A DNA stretch of 64,000 nt from Foliimonas ilicis (GCF_039939195.1 NZ_JBDUUH010000008.1:186001-250000), one strand, 5' to 3'. Positions 17,472 through 26,623 are shown, numbered from the stretch's first letter. Notes: generated by a model from the letters alone, not told the origin. Numbers and translations: made by a program.

Positions 17472-19086
17472 GCGCACGCGTTTCCGCGATGCCGTACAAG
17501 GCTGCGAATGAGCCGAAACGCGGCCCGCGTTCCTGGCCGATCAGCACCTGATAGATCATCTGGAAGAACGCGACGGAGACGCCGGGGCCTCCCTCCGGGC
17601 TCTTCTTGGTATGATCCTGATAGCGCTCGATCTGACGCGCCACATTGAGCGATGCGTTCTGGATAGCCTCGCTGTCGGCACCCGCAGGCAGTGCGCTGAG
17701 CGCGTCTGACAGTCTTTGCAAAGCCTCCTGCTCCACCTCGTCGGCTGGACGATAAACTTTCGTAGGCTTCACGAAATCGTCGAAATAGCGGATCGCAAAA
17801 TCCGCGAGGCGGTCGAGTTCGGGATTGGTCTTGGGCGTAACACCGCTGGCATGGCGCGAAATGTAGCCCCACAGAACATCCTTGTTCTGCGCGTTCGACG
17901 CACTCACCAGATTGAGCAGCAGAGCGAAGCTCACCGGCAGTTCGATCGCCGGCGGATTGCCGTCATGTATGTGCCAGACCGGATTGCCGAGACGGTTCTT
18001 CCAGTCCTGCTTCGGGTAGGCGGCGAGGAAGCTGTAATATTCGTCTACCGCCTTCGGGATCACGTCGAAATGCAGCTTCTTGGCCGTGCGCGGCTTCTGG
18101 AACATATAGAGGGCCAGGCTTTCTGTCGGCGCATAGGTCAGCCACTCGTCGATCGTCAGGCCGTTGCCCTTCGACTTCGAAATCTTCTGGCCTTGCTCGT
18201 CGAGAAACAGCTCGTAGACGAAATGCTCCGGCGCCCGCCCGCCAAGCGCTTCGCAAATGCGGTCGTAGACGCTCATATTCGGCCCGTGGTCCTTGCCGAA
18301 CATTTCGAAATCCACGTTCAGCGCTGCCCATCGTGCCCCGAAATCGGGCTTCCATTGCAGTTTGACGCGACCGCCTGTCACCGGCAGCGTCGTTTCCTGG
18401 CCGTCCTCGTCATCGAAGGTGATCGTGCCTGCCTCGGCATCGACTTTTTTCATCGGCACGTAGAGCACGCGGCCGGATTTCGGCGAGATCGGCAGGAAGG
18501 GCGAATAGGTCGCACGGCGCTCCTCGCCGAGCGTTGGCAGCATGATGGCCATGATGTCGTCATAGCGTTCGGCCACGCGCTTCAGGATCGCATCGAAGCG
18601 GCCCGACTTGTAATAGTCGCTTGCGCTGGCGAATTCATAATCGAACCCGAACGTATCGAGGAAGCGCCGCAGCATCGCATTGTTGTGGTCGCCAAAGCTT
18701 GGATAGTCGCCGTCGAACGGGTTCGGCACGACAGTCAGCGGCATGTGGAGATAGGGTTCGAGTGCGGCGCGATCCGGCACGTTTTCCGGAATCTTGCGCA
18801 TCCCGTCCATATCGTCGGAGAAGCAGAGCAGTCTGGTTGCGACTTTGTCCTGCGTCAGAATACGAAAGGCATGGCGCACCATCGTCGTGCGCGCTACCTC
18901 GCCGAACGTGCCGATATGCGGCAGGCCAGATGGGCCGTAGCCGGTTTCGAACAGGACCGTTTCGGGGAATTCATGACCTTTGTAGCGCGCGACGATCTTG
19001 CGCGCTTCTTCGAAAGGCCAGGCTTTGCTCTCGGTGGCGGCCTCGAAAACTTCGGGGTTGAGATCGATGATGTTTGATCCCGTCAT
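17434..19086 (-). CDS. lysK: Lysyl-tRNA synthetase, class I (archaeal type)
   Basis: A 550-residue class I LysRS. The HIGH signature is PHIGT (residues 56-60) and the KMSKS loop is KISKSKGN (about 299-306). It is unrelated to the class II enzyme of most bacteria but is the standard form in many Alphaproteobacteria. It charges tRNA-Lys in the cytoplasm. The ATG at 19086 is unambiguous. The end overlaps the convergent SNase-like gene, so the two transcripts are antisense for at least 38 bases. Confidence 0.96.
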   Translation of the reverse strand: MTGSNIIDLNPEVFEAATESKAWPFEEARKIVARYKGHEFPETVLFETGYGPSGLPHIGTFGEVARTTMVRHAFRILTQDKVATRLLCFSDDMDGMRKIPENVPDRAALEPYLHMPLTVVPNPFDGDYPSFGDHNNAMLRRFLDTFGFDYEFASASDYYKSGRFDAILKRVAERYDDIMAIMLPTLGEERRATYSPFLPISPKSGRVLYVPMKKVDAEAGTITFDDEDGQETTLPVTGGRVKLQWKPDFGARWAALNVDFEMFGKDHGPNMSVYDRICEALGGRAPEHFVYELFLDEQGQKISKSKGNGLTIDEWLTYAPTESLALYMFQKPRTAKKLHFDVIPKAVDEYYSFLAAYPKQDWKNRLGNPVWHIHDGNPPAIELPVSFALLLNLVSASNAQNKDVLWGYISRHASGVTPKTNPELDRLADFAIRYFDDFVKPTKVYRPADEVEQEALQRLSDALSALPAGADSEAIQNASLNVARQIERYQDHTKKSPEGGPGVSVAFFQMIYQVLIGQERGPRFGSFAALYGIAETRALIQKALSGQLAA

Positions 19087-19232
19087 ATGGGTGATCCTGC
19101 ATTCTTTTCAGCGAATTTGCTGATTGCTCTATGCGCCGGGGTTCAAGGCGTCAACGATTTGGCGGATTTTTCCTTGTTGCGCGGCGCGCTCGTTCCTAAT
19201 TGAGTGGCGCTAATCATTCACAAGGACGATAC

Positions 19233-19646
19233 ATGGCGCTGCCCTCGACCCACGAAGCTCTGATTTATCTGATGGTCATAACCTCCGCCTCGGACCGCGA
19301 TATGACCAATGTCGAATTGGGGCGCATCGGCGAGATCGTCCGTTCCTGGCCGATTTTCGTCGATTTCGACGACAACAAGCTGGTCGAAACGGCGCGCGCC
19401 TGCCAGGTGCTTCTGCACGAACCTGCCGGGCTTTCGGGCGCGCTTGCGCTCGTCGGCAAGGTGCTGCCGCACCGTCTGCACGATACTGCCTATGCGCTTG
19501 CCTTCGAGGTCGCATCCGTCGATCTCGAAATGCGCTTCGAGGAATTGCGCGTGCTTCAGCTCATGCGAGAGCATCTCGAACTGGATTCGGTGACGATCGG
19601 CGCGCTGGAGCTGGCGACCAAGGCGCGCCATCGCACTCTGACGTGA
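19233..19646 (+). CDS. TerB-family (tellurite resistance-like) protein
   Basis: A 137-residue all-helical protein with the TerB pattern: an N-terminal helix ending YLMVITSASDRDMTNVEL, acidic positions near the first and second repeats, and LQLMREHLELD near the C terminus. The ATG at 19233 has AAGGACG before it; a TTG 11 codons upstream is ignored. It stands alone, without terACDE genes, and ends 11 bases from a convergent gene. TerB-like proteins bind metal ions or act as membrane-stress adaptors; the role here is unknown. Confidence 0.75.
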   Translation: MALPSTHEALIYLMVITSASDRDMTNVELGRIGEIVRSWPIFVDFDDNKLVETARACQVLLHEPAGLSGALALVGKVLPHRLHDTAYALAFEVASVDLEMRFEELRVLQLMREHLELDSVTIGALELATKARHRTLT

Positions 19647-19657
19647 GATAGCCGACC

Positions 19658-20500
19658 CTAAAAGAAGCTGACCGGGAAATAACGCAGATAAAGTTCCGCG
19701 AAGGTTCCCTTGGCGGAAATCTGCTGCAGGGCGTAGTCGAGCGCCCCGGTCAGATTTGTGTCGTCCTTCGAGACGGCGATTGCCAGCCCTTGCCCAAGAA
19801 ACTCTGGCGCCAGATAAGGCCCACCGGCAAAGCGGCAGCAATCGTCGGAATCCGCACCTGCCAGCCAGAAGCCGAGGCGCATTCCATCTCCGAAAGCCCC
19901 CTCGATCTTTGCGGCTTTCAAATCGTCGAACAGCCATTCCTGCTTGGTGTAGGTGACGGTTTGAACATTCGGAAAATAGGCGCGCAGCATACGCTCATGC
20001 GCCGATCCGGCCACGACGCCGATGCGTTTTTCATCAAGCTTGTCGAAAAGCGGTTCTGAAAGAACGCTGGTCTTCGACATGATGAAACGGGCCGGAAACT
20101 TCAGATATGGTCGCGAAAACGCATATTTTTCGCGGTTTTCCTCGGTTACCGAAATGCCGGTGATGATTGCTTCGCCTTCGCCCTTTTTCAGCGCATCGTC
20201 GAGTTCGCCCCAAGGCAGCGCCTGTATCTGGCAACGATCTGCAATGTCCAGCTCGGCGCAGATCGCGCGCGCCAGTTCGACATGCAGGCCGGATAGACGG
20301 CCACCGCCATCGATGAAATTGAAAGGCGGAAAGTCCGTCGTCGTCAGAAAGCGCATACGCGTGAGCGTTGAAAGATCGGGCTTCGGCAGCCGCTCCTTCG
20401 CGTCCCAGAACACGGGAACTTCGGTTTTCTGAGCCTGGCTCGAAAACGGGACGATGCCGACAATCGCGGCAAGCAGAATTCTAACGAGCTTCAAGCACAT
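19658..20500 (-). CDS. Orphan periplasmic solute-binding protein (SBP_bac_3 type)
   Basis: A 280-residue protein with a signal peptide (LVRILLAAIVGIVPFSSQAQ) and the bilobed amino-acid-binding signature: DFPPFNFIDGGGRLSGLHVELARAI near residue 56, then DAIITGISVTEENREKYAFSRPY-like lobe-switch residues (IITGISVTEENREK). No permease or ATPase gene is adjacent, so it is either shared with a distant ABC transporter or a sensor. It is divergent from the glycosyltransferase at 20749 and shares a 248-bp control region with it. Confidence 0.82.
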   Translation of the reverse strand: MCLKLVRILLAAIVGIVPFSSQAQKTEVPVFWDAKERLPKPDLSTLTRMRFLTTTDFPPFNFIDGGGRLSGLHVELARAICAELDIADRCQIQALPWGELDDALKKGEGEAIITGISVTEENREKYAFSRPYLKFPARFIMSKTSVLSEPLFDKLDEKRIGVVAGSAHERMLRAYFPNVQTVTYTKQEWLFDDLKAAKIEGAFGDGMRLGFWLAGADSDDCCRFAGGPYLAPEFLGQGLAIAVSKDDTNLTGALDYALQQISAKGTFAELYLRYFPVSFF

Positions 20501-20591
20501 GTTCCAAAACTTGCCGGGCGTGAAATTTTCTTAGCCGGTAAACTAAACCGTTGGCGCGTCGCGCATCATGTGCATAATTGAACCGGGGTTT

Positions 20592-20611
20592 GCAACATTG
20601 GGGGATGTTGC
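20592..20611. promoter_or_regulatory. Perfect 7-6-7 dyad GCAACAT-N6-ATGTTGC in a divergent promoter region
   Basis: GCAACAT and ATGTTGC flank TGGGGG. The dyad is about 16 bases after a TGTGCATAAT extended -10-like sequence on the plus strand (20567-20576) and between two divergent genes. It has the geometry of an operator for a dimeric regulator or of a small hairpin in the leader of the glycosyltransferase gene. Confidence 0.45.
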
Positions 20612-20748
20612 GTGGTGCAATCTGCAGCCGCGTATTCAGGGGCATTCGCATTTTTCTTGGCGTCAGCAGCTTTCTGCCGATGCGAATGGCGTCTTTTTGC
20701 ATCTTGTGACCTGCTGTCGAAACCGTTCCGCGGCGGAGACGCTCTGCG

Positions 20749-22722
20749 ATGGCTGTAGCGGAGCAGCATCATTCAGGTGAAACGTCCCGTCGCAAACAAA
20801 ACTGGCCCTCGGCCACGCATCCCCGCCTCAAAGCGGAGCAGGCGAATGAAAATGGCATAAGCCTTTTCACTGCGCTGCTTCTTCCCGAAATTGCTGAGTG
20901 GAACCCGGTTCTTGAAAGGCTCGGCATCACCTTCGAAACGGCTGTTTGGGTTGCCTCTCGTGCTGCGTCCCATGGCACGAATTTCCAGACCGAGTTGATG
21001 GTTTCGCGACTGGTCACGGAACAGGATTTCTACCGTGCAATAGCCGACGACCTCGGAGTCCTGTTTCAGGAAAAGGTCGCACCGAACGACATCATCCTGC
21101 ATGAGAAAGATCATACTGCGCTGCTGCGCCGGCAGGACAGGGGGCTGTGCGTGCGCATGGAAAGCCGGGACGCGGGCGCCCCCTTTCTGTTCGCACCGGA
21201 CCTCGCTTCGGTCAGGCGACTGCGCGAACTATGTGAGAAGGACCCGCAGAACCGCCAGCGCATCAGGATCGTCGCGCCGACCGTGCTGCGTCAGGCGCTT
21301 CTTTGGCGGTTGCGGCCAGTCCTGACCGAGAAGGCGACATCCGGCCTGTCGAAGCTCTACGCGGATTGCTCGGCCAAAATCGTTCTCAGTGGCTGGCAGG
21401 CCTATGCGGCCGGTGCGCTGACCATCATTTTGCCGGTCGCGCTGTTCGCCTTCTTTCATGAGACGATGCTGGCCTTGCATATTCTGGGCTCGTTGCTTTT
21501 TCTTGCCTGCATCGTGCTGCGGATGATGGCGGTGTGGTGGGTTCCCCCGCCGGTTCCAGTCGCAAGACCCGGCCCGCTTTCGCGCGATTGCCCGGTCTAT
21601 TCCGTACTTGTTGCGCTCTATCAGGAAGCCGATGTGGTGCCCGAATTGCTGGTCGGTCTCAGCAAGATTGTCTGGCCACGCAGCAAGCTGGAGATCAAGC
21701 TGATCTGCGAGGAGGACGACGCCGAGACCATCGCGGCAATCACCGCACACCCTTTGCGTGATTTTGTCGAGGTGGTGATCGTGCCGAAATCCATGCCGCG
21801 CACCAAGCCGAAGGCGCTCGATTATGCGCTGTCGCTGACCAGCGGCGAATTCGTCGTACTCTACGATGCGGAAGATCATCCGCACCCGCTTCAGCTTGCC
21901 GAAGCCTGGCAGCGCTTTCGCGATGGCCCAGCAGAGCTTGCCTGCCTTCAGGCGCCGCTGGAAGTCACCAACAGATCGGCAAGCGGCATCGCACTGATGT
22001 TCGCGTTCGAATATGCGGCTTTGTTCCGGCGGACGCTGCCATGGCTCGAAAGCAAGAGGCTGATGCTGCCGCTTGGCGGTACGTCGAACCATTTCCGGCG
22101 CTCCGTGCTTGAAGATGTCGGCGCGTGGGATCCACACAACGTCACCGAAGATGCCGATCTCGGCTTGCGTCTCTCACGCTTCGGCTATTCGACCGGCACG
22201 CTGACCTACCCGACGCAGGAAGACGGCCCCGAAGATTTCCGGACATGGCTTCCGCAGCGAACGCGCTGGTTCAAGGGTTGGCTGCAAACCTGGCTGGTGC
22301 ATATGCGCAATCCGGCAGAACTCTGGTCGGATATGGAAAAGCGGTCGTTCTTCGTGGCGCAAATCCTGTTTGCGGGCATGGCATTTTCTGCGCTGGTTCA
22401 CCCGATGCTGGTGGTGACGGCGATATGGCTCATGACAAAGCTCATCATCGGATCGCCTTTCAGCGTGTTGCAATCGAGCCTGCTGGTCATCGATGCGGTC
22501 AATATCGCGCTTGGCTATCTGTCGTTCATTCTGCTTGGTCGCGCTGTGCTGCGAAAAACCGAGAAGAAGGATTTCTGGAAGGTTTGCCTATTCACGCCGG
22601 TTTACTGGATGATGCTTTCTTTTGCTGCGTGGCGCGCCGTTTTCAAACTCATCAGAAGCCCGCATGAATGGGAAAAGACCCCGCACAGAGCGAGGTCTTT
22701 GCGTCGCATGAACTCACAGTAA
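20749..22722 (+). CDS. Membrane glycosyltransferase family 2 with N-terminal MshEN-like domain
   Basis: A 657-residue protein. Residues about 40-180 resemble the MshEN/T2SSE-N module (GTNFQTELMVSRLVTEQDFY and RAIADDLGVLF), which in some proteins binds cyclic di-GMP. Two membrane helices follow (about 220-265), then a GT2 domain with DAED (about residue 373), an ED acceptor motif (VTEDADLGLRLSRFGY) and QRTRW (about 505-509), and further C-terminal helices. This layout resembles NfrB/cellulose-synthase-like processive enzymes. GGCGGAGA lies before the ATG. It ends three bases from the convergent PPK2 gene. The polymer made is unknown. Confidence 0.83.
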   Translation: MAVAEQHHSGETSRRKQNWPSATHPRLKAEQANENGISLFTALLLPEIAEWNPVLERLGITFETAVWVASRAASHGTNFQTELMVSRLVTEQDFYRAIADDLGVLFQEKVAPNDIILHEKDHTALLRRQDRGLCVRMESRDAGAPFLFAPDLASVRRLRELCEKDPQNRQRIRIVAPTVLRQALLWRLRPVLTEKATSGLSKLYADCSAKIVLSGWQAYAAGALTIILPVALFAFFHETMLALHILGSLLFLACIVLRMMAVWWVPPPVPVARPGPLSRDCPVYSVLVALYQEADVVPELLVGLSKIVWPRSKLEIKLICEEDDAETIAAITAHPLRDFVEVVIVPKSMPRTKPKALDYALSLTSGEFVVLYDAEDHPHPLQLAEAWQRFRDGPAELACLQAPLEVTNRSASGIALMFAFEYAALFRRTLPWLESKRLMLPLGGTSNHFRRSVLEDVGAWDPHNVTEDADLGLRLSRFGYSTGTLTYPTQEDGPEDFRTWLPQRTRWFKGWLQTWLVHMRNPAELWSDMEKRSFFVAQILFAGMAFSALVHPMLVVTAIWLMTKLIIGSPFSVLQSSLLVIDAVNIALGYLSFILLGRAVLRKTEKKDFWKVCLFTPVYWMMLSFAAWRAVFKLIRSPHEWEKTPHRARSLRRMNSQ

Positions 22723-22725
22723 TTT

Positions 22726-23628
22726 CTATTTTTCGAGCACCTTGGGGCCGTCGCCGACGATCTTCTCGTCTTCTTCGCCGACCAGTTTCATGTCGCGACC
22801 GTCATAGGGCAGCGCTTGCAGAATGTGGCGCATGATGGCGAGGCGCGAACGGCGCTTATCGTTGGCCCGCACGATTGTCCATGGCGCAAGATCGGTATGT
22901 GTCTTCTCGACCATCAGATCGCGCATTTCCGTATAGGCGTCCCATTTGGAAATTCCGGCCACGTCCATCGGCGAAAACTTCCAGTTCGTCAGCGGGCTGT
23001 GCCGCCGGTCATGGAAACGCTTAAGCTGCATTTCCTGCCCGATGCTCAGCCAGAATTTGAAGAAGCGGATGCCTTCCTTGACTATCATTTTCTCAAAGCG
23101 CGGCGTCTCTTCCAGAAAATGCTGATGCTCCTGCGGCGTGCAAAACCCCATGACCGGCTCGACGCCCGCGCGGTTGTACCAGGAGCGGTCGAAGGTCACG
23201 AATTCGCCCGCCGTCGGGAAATGCGCGATATAGCGCTGATAGTACCATTGACCGCGTTCCGTATCGGTCGGCTTGGTCAGCGCGACGTTTCGGGCGGTTC
23301 TGGGGTTCATATATTCGCGAAGCACGTTGATCGTGCCGCCCTTGCCGGCAGCGTCGCGGCCCTCGAAAAGGATCAGCACGCGCTCGCCCTTGGCCTGCAT
23401 CCATGCCTGCAATTTTACGAGCTCGATTTGCAGCTTTTCCAGCGTCTCGTCATATTCTGCGCGCTTCAGCTTTTTGTCATACGGATAGCCGCCGGAGCTC
23501 ATCGCTTTCTTTTCGATCCACTCGGGAAGAACCGGATCGTTGATGTCGAACGTCCTCTGGCTTTTGCCGGAGCCGATGAGGATCGGGCCTGTTTCTGCAG
23601 CCTGAGATATTTCTGGAACATTTTTCAT
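22726..23628 (-). CDS. ppk2: Polyphosphate kinase 2
   Basis: A 300-residue PPK2 that interconverts polyphosphate and nucleoside di/triphosphates. It shows the Walker A-like FEGRDAAGKGGT (about residue 99), then ERGQWYYQRYIAHFP and the Walker B-like TFDRSWYNRAGVEPVMGF. Only one PPK2 domain is present. The start is ATG 23628; a GTG ten codons upstream is less likely. It is divergent from phoR across 88 bases, placing polyphosphate metabolism beside phosphate sensing. Confidence 0.93.
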   Translation of the reverse strand: MKNVPEISQAAETGPILIGSGKSQRTFDINDPVLPEWIEKKAMSSGGYPYDKKLKRAEYDETLEKLQIELVKLQAWMQAKGERVLILFEGRDAAGKGGTINVLREYMNPRTARNVALTKPTDTERGQWYYQRYIAHFPTAGEFVTFDRSWYNRAGVEPVMGFCTPQEHQHFLEETPRFEKMIVKEGIRFFKFWLSIGQEMQLKRFHDRRHSPLTNWKFSPMDVAGISKWDAYTEMRDLMVEKTHTDLAPWTIVRANDKRRSRLAIMRHILQALPYDGRDMKLVGEEDEKIVGDGPKVLEK

Positions 23629-23716
23629 GTAGGCAATGCCTTTCCACAGTTGCAACACATGCTATTGGGTGCGTGATGCAGGGTCCAGCGGGATTTCACG
23701 CCAAAATGGAACAAGC

Positions 23717-25030
23717 ATGAGCGAAACGGGCGGCCAGAACGACGACAGCGAAAGGCGCGATCTGCGACGGCGCACGCGCCTTGCCGCAGCGCGGTTCCGC
23801 GACAATCGCTGGATGCTGGCGGCAGGCATCGCGGCGATCTTCGTCATAGCGGCAATAACAGAGCTTTCACCCGGCATTACCGCCTTGATCGTGCTCGGCC
23901 TCGTCGCAATCGCTTTCGTCGCGCCGCGCCAAAGATCCAGAATGCGAGCCGACCGGGAGGCGACCAAGGGCGAGCGTTCCGGGCTTGAAAGACTGACGGC
24001 GGAAACGCTTGCCGCAGCCGTTGCCGATCCGATGGTGATCTTCGATGCCAATGGCCGCATCGTCCATGCGAACGCCGCTGCAATCAGCGCATTCAATCCG
24101 CTCGATCAGGGAATGTCGCTGCTTTTGAAATTCCGCGCGCCGGAAATGCAGAATTTGATCGAGACGATCCGCACCGTTCCGCAGGGCAGCCTCGCTGCCG
24201 AATATATCGAGCGCATTCCCATCGAGCGGGTCTACCGCGTCACCGCCTCGTCGGTTGGGCGCGGCACCGGCCTTTATGTGCTGGTCTTCAAGGACCAGAG
24301 CGAAGCGCGGCGCATTGATCGGATGCGGGCCGACTTCATCGCCAATGCCAGCCATGAATTGCGCACGCCGCTTGCCTCGATTTCAGGCTTCGTCGAAACC
24401 CTGCGCGGCCCAGCCCGCAATGACGCCAATGCCCGCGACCATTTCCTGCAGATCATGCAGAACCAGACGGGACGCATGGCGCGGCTGATCGACGATCTGC
24501 TTTCCCTGTCGCGTCTTGAAATGAAGACCTATCTCGTGCCGGGCGCAACGGTCGATGTTGGCGAAATCCTGCAAAGCGTCATCGACACGCTGACGCCGCT
24601 TGCTAGTGAAACTGGCCTCACGATCGAGAAAAACCTTCCCAAAAAGCAGATCGAAGTGGCCGGGAGTCGCGACGAACTGTTTCAGGTTTTCGAAAACCTG
24701 CTCGAAAACGCCTGCAAATACGGTCAGTCCGGCGAAAAAGTCATCGTTTCGGCTGGTCTTTCAAAGGGCGATGGAAGTGAAGTCGAGATTTCCTTCCGGG
24801 ATTTCGGTCCGGGCATTCCGGCAGAACACATCCCCCGCGTTACCGAGCGTTTCTACCGCGTCGATGTCGAAACCAGCCGCGCCCAGAAAGGTACCGGTTT
24901 GGGATTGGCGATCGTCAAGCATATATTGACGAGACACAATGGCAGGCTGTCCATCAAATCGGCGCTCGCAAAGGGCTCGACATTCTCGGTGCACCTGCCA
25001 TTGCTCAAAAATAACCGGCCGGTCGAATAG
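23717..25030 (+). CDS. phoR: Phosphate-regulon sensor histidine kinase PhoR
   Basis: A 437-residue kinase. Two adjacent membrane helices lie near residues 33-72, a PAS-like domain near 100-195, the HisKA box ASHELRTPLAS with phospho-acceptor His213, and a HATPase domain with N and G boxes (ENLLENACKYG, GTGLGLAIVKHI). This is the PhoR architecture. The ATG at 23717 was chosen; the frame is open 27 codons further. phoU follows after 85 bases, but neither pstSCAB nor phoB is next to it. It probably phosphorylates a PhoB encoded elsewhere. Confidence 0.88.
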   Translation: MSETGGQNDDSERRDLRRRTRLAAARFRDNRWMLAAGIAAIFVIAAITELSPGITALIVLGLVAIAFVAPRQRSRMRADREATKGERSGLERLTAETLAAAVADPMVIFDANGRIVHANAAAISAFNPLDQGMSLLLKFRAPEMQNLIETIRTVPQGSLAAEYIERIPIERVYRVTASSVGRGTGLYVLVFKDQSEARRIDRMRADFIANASHELRTPLASISGFVETLRGPARNDANARDHFLQIMQNQTGRMARLIDDLLSLSRLEMKTYLVPGATVDVGEILQSVIDTLTPLASETGLTIEKNLPKKQIEVAGSRDELFQVFENLLENACKYGQSGEKVIVSAGLSKGDGSEVEISFRDFGPGIPAEHIPRVTERFYRVDVETSRAQKGTGLGLAIVKHILTRHNGRLSIKSALAKGSTFSVHLPLLKNNRPVE

Positions 25031-25115
25031 CGGTTTCTTTTTACCGTCACACGAATAGCCTAACGGTCGAGATTCAAAGGTTGATTCACGGGTTTCGGGA
25101 GGCCTTGGGGCAAAG

Positions 25116-25835
25116 ATGACGTCACAGCATATCGTTCGCGCCTATGAGGAGGAATTGCAGTTCCTCGCAAGGAAGATCGCCTCGATGGGCGGTCACGCCG
25201 AACGCATGGTCGATCAGGCTGTAATCGCGCTGGTGAATTCCGATCTCGGCCTAGCGCAGCGTGTCATCAAGGACGACGCCGTACTCGACGAGGCGCAGCG
25301 CGAAATCGACGACAAGGCGATCCTCATCATTGCGCGTCGCCAGCCCATGGCGACCGATCTGCGCGAAATCATCGGTGCGATCCGTATTTCGGCCGATCTT
25401 GAGCGCGTCGGCGATCTTGGCAAAAACGTCGCCAAACGGGTCAGCGCCATTTCCGAGGCGCGCCAGCCCGAAAGCCTGTTTCGCGGGCTGGAAGCGCTGG
25501 CCGAACTTGCGCTGACGCAGTTGAAGGAAGTGCTCGACGTCTACGCTTCGCGAAGCGTCGAGAAGATCGGCTTCGTGCGCGACCGCGACGAGCAGATCGA
25601 CGCGATGTACACGTCGCTGTTCCGCGAACTTCTGACCTACATGATGGAAGACCCGCGTAACATCACGCCCTGCACGCATCTGCTTTTCTGCGCGAAAAAC
25701 ATCGAGCGTATCGGCGATCATGCGACCAATATCGCCGAAACCATCTACTACGTCGTCACCGGTTCGCTGCTTCCGGCCGAACGGCCAAAGGAAGACACGA
25801 CCCATACCGTGACGCTGGAGCGCTCGACCGCGTAG
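25116..25835 (+). CDS. phoU: Phosphate signalling protein PhoU
   Basis: A 239-residue protein of two PhoU helical-bundle repeats, with the metal-binding patterns DDAVLDEAQREID (first) and RDRDEQIDAMY (second) and the typical RIGDHATNIAE near residue 205. It inhibits PhoR signalling when phosphate is plentiful. GGGAGG lies upstream of the ATG. A GAGCGT/ACGCTC stem at 25850-25867 follows its stop and may end the transcript before bioR. Confidence 0.95.
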   Translation: MTSQHIVRAYEEELQFLARKIASMGGHAERMVDQAVIALVNSDLGLAQRVIKDDAVLDEAQREIDDKAILIIARRQPMATDLREIIGAIRISADLERVGDLGKNVAKRVSAISEARQPESLFRGLEALAELALTQLKEVLDVYASRSVEKIGFVRDRDEQIDAMYTSLFRELLTYMMEDPRNITPCTHLLFCAKNIERIGDHATNIAETIYYVVTGSLLPAERPKEDTTHTVTLERSTA

Positions 25836-25887
25836 CTTGAAATTCCGCTGAGCGTTTAAATACGCTCGACGGCTCGCTGCGTCTGAA

Positions 25888-25897
25888 TTATCTATAA
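25888..25897 (+). promoter_or_regulatory. BioR box upstream of bioR
   Basis: TTATCTATAA matches the alphaproteobacterial BioR consensus TTATMKATAA exactly. It ends only three bases before the bioR ATG and no Shine-Dalgarno sequence fits in between. Autorepression is expected. The geometry suggests a leaderless mRNA or a start further inside the gene. Confidence 0.88.
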
Positions 25898-25900
25898 AAT

Positions 25901-26551
25901 ATGACGCCACCCAAAGATGACACGCTGGCCGTGCGGATCAGCAAGACGCTGGCCGAGCGCATAATATCGGGAACTCTCGAGGCTGGAGCGAGACTCCGGC
26001 AGGACCATATTGCCGTTGAATTCGATGCGAGCCATGTGCCTGTGCGCGAAGCGTTCAGGCTTTTGGAAGCGCAAGGGCTGGTCGTCAGCGAACCGCGCCG
26101 TGGCGTTCGTGTTGCCGGGTTCAGTCTGGACGAGGTCAAGGAAGTTGCGGAAATGCGCGCCGCCCTTGAAGTTCTGGCGCTGCGTCATGCCGCGCCGCAC
26201 CTGACATCCGCGATCCTCGACCGCGCGGAAGATGCAACAAAGGCAGGCGATAAGGCCGGCGACGTGCAGGCGTGGGAAGATGCAAACAGGGCATTCCACC
26301 GCATTTTGCTGACGCCCTGCGCCATGCCGCGTCTGCTGAAAGCGATCGATGATCTGCAAGCCGCCAGCGCACGCTTTCTGTTCTCCGGCTGGCGCGCCGA
26401 ATGGGAAGCCCCGACCGACAGGGACCACCGCGCTATTCTCGGCGCCTTGCGGGCAGGCCAGATCGAACTGGCAGCTTCCGTTCTGTCCCGGCACGTTCAA
26501 TGGATTGGCAACAAGCCCGGAAAACCGACCCAGTCTTTTTCAAGGCGATAG
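25901..26551 (+). CDS. bioR: GntR-family biotin regulator BioR
   Basis: A 216-residue FadR/FCD-type GntR protein. The winged helix covers about residues 5-75 (LAERIISGTLEAGARLRQDH, VPVREAFRLLEAQGLV) and the FCD ligand domain about 85-205. Identification rests on context: an exact BioR box precedes this gene and another precedes bioY, 389 bases downstream. BioR is the non-BirA repressor of biotin genes in Alphaproteobacteria. ATG 25901 immediately follows the box; the in-frame GTG at codon 11 (25931) is a possible alternative start if transcription begins downstream of the ATG. Confidence 0.9.
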   Translation: MTPPKDDTLAVRISKTLAERIISGTLEAGARLRQDHIAVEFDASHVPVREAFRLLEAQGLVVSEPRRGVRVAGFSLDEVKEVAEMRAALEVLALRHAAPHLTSAILDRAEDATKAGDKAGDVQAWEDANRAFHRILLTPCAMPRLLKAIDDLQAASARFLFSGWRAEWEAPTDRDHRAILGALRAGQIELAASVLSRHVQWIGNKPGKPTQSFSRR

Positions 26552-26623
26552 ATTCAGGCTCATTGGTCAGGGTCGCTTTTCATCCCGAAGCAAGGCCGCA
26601 TCCGTTTTTTGAGGGGCTAAATA

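Noticed and set aside
19233..19646. Tellurite-resistance (ter) operon
   Set aside because: The TerB-type gene is isolated; no terA, terC, terD or terE homologue is nearby.
23629..23716. Pho box between ppk2 and phoR
   Set aside because: No pair of CTGTCAT-like direct repeats with 11-base phasing was found.
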